Assembly: GCA_017437045.1 (NCBI GenBank)
Contig: JAFSBY010000006.1
Location: 62,001-126,000 of the forward strand
DNA length: 64,000 nt
Direction of reading: 5' to 3'
Source of the DNA: Alistipes sp.
GTDB lineage: Bacteria; Bacteroidota; Bacteroidia; Bacteroidales; Rikenellaceae
Part shown: one piece after another, positions 32,797 to 41,450 of the stretch
Layout of the letters: each line of letters starts with the position of its first letter
Position numbering within the stretch: the first letter of the stretch is position 1
Program-made: the position numbers and the translations under genes
The notes under the pieces: model-generated
Told to the model about the DNA's origin: nothing
Databases searched by the model: none
What the model saw: only the letters and a program-made list of their open reading frames with translations

Positions 32797-35265
32797 ATGA
32801 TGACTATCTGTTTTCGTGTAGCCTATCGCACCAACTATGGCGAGCACCTCGTCTTGGTGATGGAGCAGGCTGCTCGACCCAAAAGCTACCCCATGCACTA
32901 TGTAGGGGGCGAGATTTGGCAGTGCAAGGTGAACCTCAAGGAGGTGGCCGAGCTTCGCTATCATTACGAGTTGCACGACGAGCAACACCTGTTGCGCCGC
33001 GAATGGGGTGCTGCCCACACGTTGGCCGTGGCGGCCGATGTGGCCGAGAGTGTGATCTACGACCGTTGGCATGCTATGCCGACCGATCGCTCGTTCCGCT
33101 CGACCATGTTTACCGAAGGTGTGTTTGCACGCCCGAAACGCAAGAAGAGCAAGGTTGCTGCCGCCGGTGAGGTGGTGATTCGTGCCGAAATACCTGTGGT
33201 GCGTCCGACGCAGCAGGTGGTGCTGGTGGGCGATCAAAAGGTGTTGGGCGACTGGGACGTGGCTCGTGGTGTGGTGATGAGCGATGCTACGGCTCCAGTG
33301 TGGAGTGCTACGATCAAGGCCTCGCGCCTCAATAGCCCCTTCAGCTTCAAATTCGTGATCGTCGATACAGCTTCGGGCGAGGTGGTCGCTTGGGAGAAGG
33401 GGGAGAATAACCACTTCCATGAGTCGATTCTCAGCAAGGGGATCACGGTGATCGACTCGCTGCGTCCGCAGTTTGACCTGCCCGCGTGGCGTGGTGCCGG
33501 TGTGGCAATTCCGGTCTTCGCGTTGCGTTCGGAGAAGGGCTTTGGTGTGGGTGAGTTCTATGATCTGAAGAAGATGGTGGATTGGGCCGCTGCTACGGGG
33601 CAGTCGATCATTCAGATTCTGCCGGTCAATGATACGACGATGACCCGCACGTGGCAGGATTCCTACCCCTACAATGCCAATTCGACCTTCGCACTCCATC
33701 CGCAGTATTTGCATCTGGAGGCAGTCGGCAAGCTCAAGAATAAGAAGGAGGCGGCTCAATTCAAGAAGTTGGGTGCCGAGTTGAATGCGCTGACCGAGAT
33801 CGACTACGAGCGTGTCAATAATGCCAAGAACGACTACCTGAAGGCTATTTATGCACAGGATGGTGAGCAGACGTTGGCTTCGGCCGAGTTCAAGACCTTC
33901 CTGGCTGCCAATGAGCATTGGTTGCGCCCCTATGCGGTATTCTGCGTGTTGCGTGACAGCTACGGAACGCCCGAGTTCGCCAACTGGGGCTCGATGGCTA
34001 AATATACGAAGAAGAAGGCCGAGCGTTATGAGGTTGAGCATGCTGCGGAGGTAGGATTCTACCAGTTCGTGCAGTTCCACTTGGATCGTCAGTTGCGCGA
34101 GGTGCGTGACTATGCACATGCTCACGGTGTCGTGCTCAAGGGCGATATTCCGATCGGTATTTCGCGCACGAGTGTCGATGCGTGGGCTACGCCCGAGTTA
34201 TTCAATATGGACTCGTCGGCGGGTGCTCCGCCCGATGATTTCTCGGTGATGGGCCAGAATTGGGGCTTCCCGACCTACAATTGGGCGCAGATGGCCAAAG
34301 ATGGCTATGCGTGGTGGAAGGCTCGCTTCGTGAAGATGGCCGAGTATTTCGATGCCTATCGTATCGACCACATCCTGGGCTTCTTCCGCATTTGGGAGAT
34401 TCCGCTCGATGCGGTGAATGCCTTGCTGGGTCGCTTTAACCCGGCACTCCCCTACTCCGAGCAGGAGATTGCCGGCTACGGCTTCTACTTCAACCGCGAT
34501 TGGCATACGGCTCCGATTCAGCAGACGGACAATGTCCTCTTTGTGGAGGATAAGGTGCAGAAAGGGCACTTCCATCCCCGCATTTCGGCACAGTTTACCG
34601 ACTGCTACCGCAATCTTTCGGAGGATCAGAAAGAGGCCTACAACCGTCTCTATAACGATTTCTTCTACTATCGCCACAACGATTTCTGGTATGGTGAGGC
34701 AATGCGCAAGCTCCCGCCCCTGATCGAGGCTACGGGTATGCTGGTCTGCGGTGAGGACTTGGGTATGATCCCCCACTGCGTGCCTGCCGTCATGGAGGGT
34801 GAGCAGATCCTCTCGCTCGAGATCCAGCGCATGCCGAAGGATCCGAAGGTGGAGTTTGCCGCTACGCAATGCTATCCCTATCTGTCGGTTTGCACCACCT
34901 CGACGCACGATATGAATCCGATTCGTGCTTGGTGGGAGGAGGATCGTGCCGTCTCGCAGCGTTTCTACAACCATGTGATTGGTGCGTGGGGCGAGGCTCC
35001 CTACTTCTGCGAGCCGTGGATCTGCGAACTGATCGTGTCGCGCCACCTCGAGTCGCCTGCTATGCTGACCATTCTGCCCTGGCAGGATTGGGTTTCGATG
35101 GATGCCGAGTTGCGTCGTGAGAATCCGCAGGAGGAGCGTATCAATGTGCCGGCAAATTCGCGCCACTATTGGCGTTACCGCATGCACCTGTCGCTCGAGG
35201 AGCTGCTGAAAGCCGATCATCTGAACGGTATGATCAGCCGGAAGATTAAAGAGAGCGGTCGTTAG
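32797..35265 (+). CDS. malQ: 4-alpha-glucanotransferase (GH77) with N-terminal starch-binding domains
   Basis: Disproportionates maltodextrins in glycogen and starch metabolism. 822 residues. Two N-terminal CBM20-like modules (about 1-105 and 125-235) are visible, with RYHYELHD in the first and VVLVGDQKVLGDWDV in the second. The GH77 barrel follows, with VFALRSEKGFGVGEFYDL, QILPVNDT, and nucleophile Asp524 in AYRIDHILGFFRIW. Acid/base Glu653 is in VCGEDLGMIP, followed by STHDMNPIR. The plant-DPE2-like CBM20-CBM20-GH77 layout is normal for Bacteroidota. No signal peptide, so cytosolic. It is a single gene ended by the shared hairpin at 35314. Confidence 0.94.
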   Translation: MMTICFRVAYRTNYGEHLVLVMEQAARPKSYPMHYVGGEIWQCKVNLKEVAELRYHYELHDEQHLLRREWGAAHTLAVAADVAESVIYDRWHAMPTDRSFRSTMFTEGVFARPKRKKSKVAAAGEVVIRAEIPVVRPTQQVVLVGDQKVLGDWDVARGVVMSDATAPVWSATIKASRLNSPFSFKFVIVDTASGEVVAWEKGENNHFHESILSKGITVIDSLRPQFDLPAWRGAGVAIPVFALRSEKGFGVGEFYDLKKMVDWAAATGQSIIQILPVNDTTMTRTWQDSYPYNANSTFALHPQYLHLEAVGKLKNKKEAAQFKKLGAELNALTEIDYERVNNAKNDYLKAIYAQDGEQTLASAEFKTFLAANEHWLRPYAVFCVLRDSYGTPEFANWGSMAKYTKKKAERYEVEHAAEVGFYQFVQFHLDRQLREVRDYAHAHGVVLKGDIPIGISRTSVDAWATPELFNMDSSAGAPPDDFSVMGQNWGFPTYNWAQMAKDGYAWWKARFVKMAEYFDAYRIDHILGFFRIWEIPLDAVNALLGRFNPALPYSEQEIAGYGFYFNRDWHTAPIQQTDNVLFVEDKVQKGHFHPRISAQFTDCYRNLSEDQKEAYNRLYNDFFYYRHNDFWYGEAMRKLPPLIEATGMLVCGEDLGMIPHCVPAVMEGEQILSLEIQRMPKDPKVEFAATQCYPYLSVCTTSTHDMNPIRAWWEEDRAVSQRFYNHVIGAWGEAPYFCEPWICELIVSRHLESPAMLTILPWQDWVSMDAELRRENPQEERINVPANSRHYWRYRMHLSLEELLKADHLNGMISRKIKESGR

Positions 35266-35313
35266 ACGCAAACGGTTTGAGAAAGTAAGGGTTTGTTCTA
35301 CGACTTTCAACCC

Positions 35314-35352
35314 AAAGAGGCTGTCTCAACAGATTTGTTGGGCAGCCTCTTG
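35314..35352. terminator. Bidirectional terminator, member 3 of the repeated GGCTGTC hairpin family
   Basis: AAAGAGGCTGTCTCAACA ... TGTTGGGCAGCCTCTT between convergent malQ and the MFS gene; the pairing continues through the CAACA/TGTTG part. Confidence 0.75.
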
Positions 35353-35374
35353 TGTTTAGGGGTATATCGTGTGA

Positions 35375-36568
35375 TTAGCGCAGTTTGTTGCGCAGGAAAT
35401 GTAAGCGGGAGTGCAGGTAGAAGAAGAGCACACCAAAGGCATTAACCACGAAAGCCGACCAGAAGGCACTGTGGTAGCCGAGACGCTCCGAGAAGGCTCC
35501 GCCGATCAGAATACCCAAGCCAATGCCGATATCCCACGAGACGAGGAAGGTGGAGTTGGCTGTACCGCGGCGATCGTTCGATGCGAGGTTTAAGAACATG
35601 GTCTGGAAGGCCGGGAAGAGGTGGCCGTTACCCAAACCGATCACCAAGGCCGCGCCATAATAGCCCCACGCATTGTGCAGAGCCGCAAAGAGCAGGTATC
35701 CCATCATCGCAATGGCTACGCCGATGGCAGCATTTTGCAGAATCAGTCCACGACGCAGCGTGCGGCTGCCGATCAGACGCGAAAGGATCAGACCGATCGA
35801 AAGCAAGAGGAAGAAGAGTCCCGTACCCCCGGTGATGCCTAACTCATCTTTGCCATAGATGGCCAGATAGGTCGAGAGTACACCATAGGAGAAGGCGTAG
35901 CAGATCATGCAGACACCGAGGCTCCATCCTTTGCGCAGGATAAAGCGATCGAACGACATCGGTGGCTTGTTTTTAACCACTTCGCGTCTGCGTAGCCGGA
36001 GTGAGGCGTTGATGCCGAATCCGGCCATGGCAACCAGCAGCGCGATCCAGAAGAGCAGATCGTAGCTATGCCAAATGCCATAGAGAAAGAGCGCGATCGA
36101 GGGGCTGATGGCGGTGGCTATGTTGTTACTTAACCCGTAGTAGCCGATTCCTTCGGCGCGCCGCGAGGTGTGGAGCACATCAATGGCTACGGTGCTGTTG
36201 GCCACCGTCGAAGCTCCGAACGGAACACCGTGCAGGGTGCGCACCAGAGCAAACAGGAGCAGCGATCCGGCTACGATATAGCCGGCAAAGAGCAGCGCGA
36301 AGAGGAAATAGCTGATCAGTAGGACCGTGCGTCGCGGGAACGAGTCGGTCAGGTACCCGCTGAAGGGGCGAATCAGCAGTGTCGTCAGCGTGTAGCCCGA
36401 CAGCACGATGCCGATGGTCTCTTTGTTGGCTCCAAATTCAGCTTCGAGGTAGAGCGGCAGCAGAGGTGTGAGCAGCATGAACGAGAAGAAGATCATGAAG
36501 TTTGCACTCCACACCTTCAGGTAGTTAGCTGTCCACAACGGCTCTGTATGGCTCTTCTGCTCGCTCAT
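35375..36568 (-). CDS. Major facilitator superfamily transporter
   Basis: 397-residue inner-membrane protein with about 12 predicted transmembrane segments. The ATG at 36568 (MSEQKSH) is preferred; the frame extends to 36610 but would overlap the promoter box. MFS features include the loop 2-3 motif GYLTDSFPRRTVLL (variant of G...DR.GRR) and a basic loop after TM6 (LRLRRREVVKNKPP). It looks like a sugar or drug-efflux type MFS permease of 'arabinose efflux' annotation. Substrate is unknown and the neighbours (malQ, outer-membrane barrel) give no clear clue. Confidence 0.82.
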   Translation of the reverse strand: MSEQKSHTEPLWTANYLKVWSANFMIFFSFMLLTPLLPLYLEAEFGANKETIGIVLSGYTLTTLLIRPFSGYLTDSFPRRTVLLISYFLFALLFAGYIVAGSLLLFALVRTLHGVPFGASTVANSTVAIDVLHTSRRAEGIGYYGLSNNIATAISPSIALFLYGIWHSYDLLFWIALLVAMAGFGINASLRLRRREVVKNKPPMSFDRFILRKGWSLGVCMICYAFSYGVLSTYLAIYGKDELGITGGTGLFFLLLSIGLILSRLIGSRTLRRGLILQNAAIGVAIAMMGYLLFAALHNAWGYYGAALVIGLGNGHLFPAFQTMFLNLASNDRRGTANSTFLVSWDIGIGLGILIGGAFSERLGYHSAFWSAFVVNAFGVLFFYLHSRLHFLRNKLR

Positions 36569-36596
36569 GATCACTTTTTGTACCTCTTTGTGCGGG

Positions 36597-36604
36597 CAAA
36601 TATA
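36597..36604 (-). promoter_or_regulatory. Promoter -7 element of the MFS gene
   Basis: Minus-strand TATATTTG, 28 nt before the ATG at 36568. No TTG at 19-20 nt. Confidence 0.45.
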
Positions 36605-36682
36605 GTGCATTTATCGGCACGATATTCCATCAATCCCCGCTTTTTTTCTTTGATGGGTCCTTCGTCCCTTTGGGGAGAATAC

Positions 36683-36713
36683 TTGGCAGATTCAAAAAAA
36701 AAATCTATCTTTG
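36683..36713 (+). promoter_or_regulatory. Promoter of the outer-membrane beta-barrel gene
   Basis: TTG (36683-36685), a 20-nt spacer and TATCTTTG (36706-36713), 21 nt before the ATG at 36735. Confidence 0.75.
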
Positions 36714-36734
36714 TCTTTGTTAAAACGTTATAAC

Positions 36735-39566
36735 ATGCTATCAATCCAAACTTTGAGACGCCTTTTGCTGGTGTTTGCTCTGTTTGTCTGCCTTCCATGG
36801 ACGATGTCGGCACAACAGGGTAAAGTCTCCTTGTGTGTGGTTGATAGTCTGACGGGTGATCCGATCATTGGAGCGGTGGCCTCGTTTGAGCGCACATCGC
36901 AGGAACCGCGTTACGCTGCGACCAATGTCGATGGGCAGCTCGAACAAGCACTGCCCTTTGGCCGGTATCATCTGACCCTCTCCTCAATCGGATACGACTC
37001 TTTGCGCACGGCCTTTACGCTGACCAAAGCGCGTCTGCTGTTAGATACGTTGCGCATGCACCAGCGAGCCGAGCGCATTGACGATGTGGTGGTCGAGGCG
37101 ACAGCGATCCGTTCGTCGCAGCATGGTGATACGTTGCTCTACAATGCCTCGGCCTACAAAACTGCCTTTGGTGCCGATGCCTCTACCCTGCTTCAGAAGA
37201 TGCCCGGTTTTGAGGTGGCCGAAAATGGATTGGAGGCGCAGGGCCGCACCGTTAACCGTGTCTATGTAGACGGGCGCGAGTTTTTTGGAAACGATGTCAT
37301 GGCGGCTATTCGCAATATCCCTTCGGATATGATCGAGAGTATCGAGGTCTATAGTGCTCGCAGCGATGAGTCGGAGATGACGGGTATCGATATGGGCGAT
37401 TCGCAGACGGCGGTAAACATCATTACCCGTGAGGATAAACGTCACGGCAGTTTTGGCCGTCTGTATGGAGGTTACGGTATCTCGGATAAGTACATTGGAG
37501 GCGGTAATGTCAATATGTTTCACGACGATCAGCGACTGACACTCGTGGGATTGGCCAATAACATCAGCCGTCGCAACTTCTCTTACGATAATATTTCGGG
37601 CACCACAGACTCGGGTAGCGGATCGGTCGGTCGCGACTTCAAGATCAACGAATTGGCCGGTATCTCCGAGGTGCAAGGCTTGGGCATGAACTATAGCGAC
37701 GATTGGGGTAAGAAGGCTAAAATCGTGGCCAGCTATTTCTTTAATCGTACCGACAACGAGAACAACTCGACCAGCGAGGCCGAGAACTTTTCGTCGTCGG
37801 ATCGTACGGTCTGCAACACCGATACGACCTATACGGCACGCCAGCTGATCACCCATCGCTTTCGTTCGCGCCTCGATTTGAATCTTAACAAACAACACCG
37901 ATTCCGTCTGCGCGTGAATGCCGATGTAAACGATAACAATACCTTTAACAGCTATTTCCGCCGTTCGGACTACCATTATACGGACGGTTCGGAAAAGTTC
38001 GTAAGCCGCCGCCGCAATTTCACAACGACCGACAACGATAGCTATAATATCAACGGCAATCTGGCCTATACGTATCGTTTCAAGACGAAAAAACGTACCC
38101 AGCTGACCTTTACGTTGGCCGGCTCGGTACGCAAGAATAATTACTACTCCGATCCGTTACAATACACCTTCAAGAAGGAGGATGTTAATATCGAAGGCGA
38201 TACGACAACCTGGCGCAATGGTGGCTCGCGCAGTATTCGTCACATCGACCGATTCCGTCCGTCGCATACCTATTCGGTAACGTTAGCCTTCACCCGCTAC
38301 ATCACGAAACGTTCGCGCTTGAGCTTCAATGCCGGTCGCAACTACTCCTTTGCCGAGTATGATCAGGCGACCTATCTGCTCAACAATGCTACCAACCAAT
38401 ACGACGAGGAGCGTAACGCCAAGCAATCGACCGAATATGACTACTCCTATACGTCCCATTACGCGGGCATGACTTACGAGTACGTGCGTCGTAAAACGCG
38501 CCTGTCGGCCACGACCAGCTACCAGCATACCCTCTTTGAGAGTTCGTATCGTTTCCCCTACGAGAGCCGCAGCCGCTCGACGTTTGGCGATTTGACCTAC
38601 AATGTGGTGGGTAATATTTATCTGAATAAATACAATCGTATTAAGATAGATGCACGCGGTAGGACCTCGGCTCCGCCGGCCGGTGACTTGCAGTCGATCG
38701 TCAATACGACCAATCGTCAATATGTCTTTGCGGGTAACCCTTCCCTCGAGCCGGTCTATACGCACCGTTGGTCGGGTGAGTATATTCGCACCTCCCCCAC
38801 CCGAGGCTCGACCTTCTCGGTGGCTGCTCACTGGACCTCGTCACCGAACTCGATTGTCGATTCGCTGGTGGTGGATAATCCCGATTTTATCATTGACGAC
38901 GAAGGTACCAAGCTCGGCGAGGGTAACCAATACGCCAAGCCGATCAATTTGGACGGTTTCCACAACCTGCGCATGATCATGTCGTATGGCTTTCCGATCC
39001 GTTTCTTGCGCTCGAACCTGACGGCTCGTGCCGATGTTACGCTCAGCGAACGCCCGACGATCATCAACGATCTGCGCACCTCGCTCGATAACAACGTGTA
39101 TAGTGGTACGCTGACCCTGGGTAGTAATATCTCCGAGTCGGTCGATTTCACTCTCTCTTATCAGGGACGCTACTACAACAATACGACCGCCTCACGTGGT
39201 ATGACGCTCGATAATGCCTATTTTCGACAGGTCGTGCGTGGTGAGGCGACCTTCGTGATCGGTAAACGATTTGTGTTGCGCGCCAACTCGATTTACAACT
39301 CCTATCGGGGTATTACGGACGACTTCTATGAGAGCCGATGGATCATCAATGCGATGGCCGGTGTCAAGCTCTTCCGGAATGGATTGGGTGAGTTGAGTGT
39401 TGGCGTGAATGACCTGCTGAATGAGAACGCCTCGACCTTCTCGCGTTCGGCCGGAGGAACGACGCTGAGCAACGTGATCAACTCGGCCATCGGACGGTTC
39501 TATCAGGTGCAATTTACCTACCACCTCCGCCACTATCGGCGCGTAGGGCTCAACGCGAAGAAATAA
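36735..39566 (+). CDS. Outer-membrane beta-barrel protein, CarboxypepD-regulatory/TonB-receptor-like
   Basis: 943 residues. The ATG at 36735 is chosen over one at 36711, which lies inside the promoter -7 box. Signal peptide to about MSAQQ. Residues 30-115 form a carboxypeptidase-D regulatory-like Ig fold (VVDSLTGDPIIGAVASFE, LSSIGYDSLRTAF). A plug-like domain follows (KMPGFEVAENGLEAQGRTVNRVYVDGREFFG, MIESIEVYSARSDE). The remainder is a long aromatic-rich barrel with alternating strands ending FTYHLRHYRRVGLNAKK. It fits the OMP_b-brl_3 group of TonB-dependent-receptor-like proteins. No SusD partner or TonB gene adjoins, so the ligand is unknown. Confidence 0.85.
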   Translation: MLSIQTLRRLLLVFALFVCLPWTMSAQQGKVSLCVVDSLTGDPIIGAVASFERTSQEPRYAATNVDGQLEQALPFGRYHLTLSSIGYDSLRTAFTLTKARLLLDTLRMHQRAERIDDVVVEATAIRSSQHGDTLLYNASAYKTAFGADASTLLQKMPGFEVAENGLEAQGRTVNRVYVDGREFFGNDVMAAIRNIPSDMIESIEVYSARSDESEMTGIDMGDSQTAVNIITREDKRHGSFGRLYGGYGISDKYIGGGNVNMFHDDQRLTLVGLANNISRRNFSYDNISGTTDSGSGSVGRDFKINELAGISEVQGLGMNYSDDWGKKAKIVASYFFNRTDNENNSTSEAENFSSSDRTVCNTDTTYTARQLITHRFRSRLDLNLNKQHRFRLRVNADVNDNNTFNSYFRRSDYHYTDGSEKFVSRRRNFTTTDNDSYNINGNLAYTYRFKTKKRTQLTFTLAGSVRKNNYYSDPLQYTFKKEDVNIEGDTTTWRNGGSRSIRHIDRFRPSHTYSVTLAFTRYITKRSRLSFNAGRNYSFAEYDQATYLLNNATNQYDEERNAKQSTEYDYSYTSHYAGMTYEYVRRKTRLSATTSYQHTLFESSYRFPYESRSRSTFGDLTYNVVGNIYLNKYNRIKIDARGRTSAPPAGDLQSIVNTTNRQYVFAGNPSLEPVYTHRWSGEYIRTSPTRGSTFSVAAHWTSSPNSIVDSLVVDNPDFIIDDEGTKLGEGNQYAKPINLDGFHNLRMIMSYGFPIRFLRSNLTARADVTLSERPTIINDLRTSLDNNVYSGTLTLGSNISESVDFTLSYQGRYYNNTTASRGMTLDNAYFRQVVRGEATFVIGKRFVLRANSIYNSYRGITDDFYESRWIINAMAGVKLFRNGLGELSVGVNDLLNENASTFSRSAGGTTLSNVINSAIGRFYQVQFTYHLRHYRRVGLNAKK

Positions 39567-39577
39567 GAGTAAACGAC

Positions 39578-40225
39578 CTATTTGATGCGGATCAGATTCA
39601 ATCCGTCGCGGATCGGGACAATCACATTCTCGACCCGGGGGTCTTGTACCACCATACGATTAAATTCGATCAGCGCCTGTGTGTGCAGATCACGGGCCAC
39701 AATAGGCTCAACGACCTTTCCGGACCAGAGAATATTGTCGGCAATGAGGAACGATCCGCTGTGGAGCAACGCGGGCGAGTCGGCATCACCCATCAACATA
39801 CGATAATAATCGGGATACTCCCGCTTGTCGCCATCCATAAACACGAGGTCGAATTTCTTTCCCAGCCGCGGAGCAATGTCGAGGGCTGACCCGATGTGCA
39901 GGCTGATCTTTCCACCATGTTCCGACCGATCGAAGAAGGATTGCGCTAAGCTCTCCAGCTCGTCGTCCACCTCGATCGTATCCAAATACCCATCGGCCTC
40001 CAAACCCGCAGCAATCGAAAGAGCCGAGTAGCCCGTAAATGTGCCAATCTCGAGTACATGTTTGGGACGAAGCATCCGCGTGAGCAGCGTGAGCAGCTTC
40101 CCTTGCAGATGGCCCGAAAGCATGCGCGGAGCCACCATGCGTTGGTGGGTTACGCGGTCTAACTCTTGCAAGAGCTCCTCTTCGGGAGCGGTGTGTGCGT
40201 GGATGTATTGTTCGAGTGCCTCCAT
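39578..40225 (-). CDS. SAM-dependent O-methyltransferase (family 3)
   Basis: 215-residue class I methyltransferase of the catechol/caffeoyl-CoA O-methyltransferase group. SAM-binding motif I is VLEIGTFTGYSALSIA. Acidic residues follow in LDTIEVDDELE, and the metal-binding-type VFMDGDKREYPDYY with FLIADNILWSGKV is typical of the family. It is the last gene of the dapB-lepB-yigZ-uvrA-M16 operon (7 nt after the peptidase gene) and ends 12 nt from the convergent barrel gene with no hairpin between them. Substrate unknown. Confidence 0.88.
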   Translation of the reverse strand: MEALEQYIHAHTAPEEELLQELDRVTHQRMVAPRMLSGHLQGKLLTLLTRMLRPKHVLEIGTFTGYSALSIAAGLEADGYLDTIEVDDELESLAQSFFDRSEHGGKISLHIGSALDIAPRLGKKFDLVFMDGDKREYPDYYRMLMGDADSPALLHSGSFLIADNILWSGKVVEPIVARDLHTQALIEFNRMVVQDPRVENVIVPIRDGLNLIRIK

Positions 40226-40232
40226 GGTGGGT

Positions 40233-41450
40233 TTATCGGAATAGTAAGCGTGAAAAGTTGGTGAAGCTCTCCGAGGCTACTTGTTGCAACTCCTCGGCCG
40301 TCAGAGCACGGATCTTGGCATAAAGTTCCTCCATCGTCTCAATCTCGTCGTGCATCAAGAGGCTCTTGCCGGCACTGAGCATGTAGCTCTCTTTGTTCTC
40401 GCCGGCAATGGCTAATTGGGCAATGAACTGCCGCTTGGCCATCGACAGACGACGTGCCGAGAGCGGTTGGATGGTGAGCCGATGGAGCTGCTCCTCGATA
40501 AGCTCTATGCAGCGATCGACCTGACCATGATCCGAACTGAAATAGATCGACAGAACACCGCTATCGCTATACGGCGTATAGTTCGCCTCGATGTTGTAGC
40601 TCAGGCCGCGCCGTTCGCGCAGCTCGACATTGAGGATCGAATTGGCCGAAGGGCCTCCTAACAGATTGACCAACAGCGATAGTGCCAGACGCTTATCCTC
40701 CGACAGATCGAAGGCTCGTGTGCCGATGATGCAATGTGCCTGGTGGGTATGCTTGATGATACTCTGCTCGAAGGGGGTGTATGGCCCTGTCTTGGCGCGG
40801 GTATCTTGGCGCTGGGTAGCCGGAATCGAACCAATGTAGCGAGTTGCAATCGCTTCGGCCGTACGCGCCGAGAAGTTGCCAATCGAGGAGAATACGATCT
40901 GATCGGTTGTATAGGTGCGTTGGGTGAAGCGACGAATCGCCTCGCCATCGAAACGCTGCAAGGAGCTCTTGCGTCCCAAAATGTTGTGGCCCAGCTCGGA
41001 ACCGGCAAAGAGCAGATCCTCGAAACGGTCGTAGATCAGCTCGGCCGGAGCATCTTTGTAGGTGTTGATCTCGTCGTAGATCACCTCCCGTTCGCGTTCC
41101 AATTCATGATCGGGAAAGGTCGAACGAAAGACCACGTCGGCCAGCAACTCCACTGCTTTGGCGAAGTCACCACGCAGCACCGTGGCATGTACGGTCGTGT
41201 CCTCCTTGGTCGTGAAGGCGTTTAACTCGCCTCCTAAATTCTCCAAGCGGCAGTTCACCTGCCAGGCTTTGCGGCGTTGCGTCCCTTTGAAGAGGGCGTG
41301 CTCGGTGAAGTGGGCCAATCCGAATTCGTCGGGCCGTTCATCGCGCGTACCGGCACCAATCACCAGGGCACAATGTGCTACGGCACCCTTCGTTTGTCGA
41401 TGGATGCAACGCATGCCGTTGGGCAGTGTATAGGTCGTAAATTCGGTCAC
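40233..41450 (-). CDS. M16 family zinc peptidase
   Basis: 405-residue insulinase/mitochondrial-processing-peptidase-like protease. The inverted zinc motif HxxEH is HFTEH at 47-51, followed by the N-terminal-half features LGGELNAFTTKEDT and EREREVIYDEI, and a C-terminal inactive-like repeat (LLGGPSANSILNVELRERRGLSYNIEA). A GTG start at 41450 overlaps the uvrA stop as GTGA, so it is translationally coupled. No signal peptide: cytosolic. Substrate unknown. Confidence 0.9.
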   Translation of the reverse strand: MTEFTTYTLPNGMRCIHRQTKGAVAHCALVIGAGTRDERPDEFGLAHFTEHALFKGTQRRKAWQVNCRLENLGGELNAFTTKEDTTVHATVLRGDFAKAVELLADVVFRSTFPDHELEREREVIYDEINTYKDAPAELIYDRFEDLLFAGSELGHNILGRKSSLQRFDGEAIRRFTQRTYTTDQIVFSSIGNFSARTAEAIATRYIGSIPATQRQDTRAKTGPYTPFEQSIIKHTHQAHCIIGTRAFDLSEDKRLALSLLVNLLGGPSANSILNVELRERRGLSYNIEANYTPYSDSGVLSIYFSSDHGQVDRCIELIEEQLHRLTIQPLSARRLSMAKRQFIAQLAIAGENKESYMLSAGKSLLMHDEIETMEELYAKIRALTAEELQQVASESFTNFSRLLFR

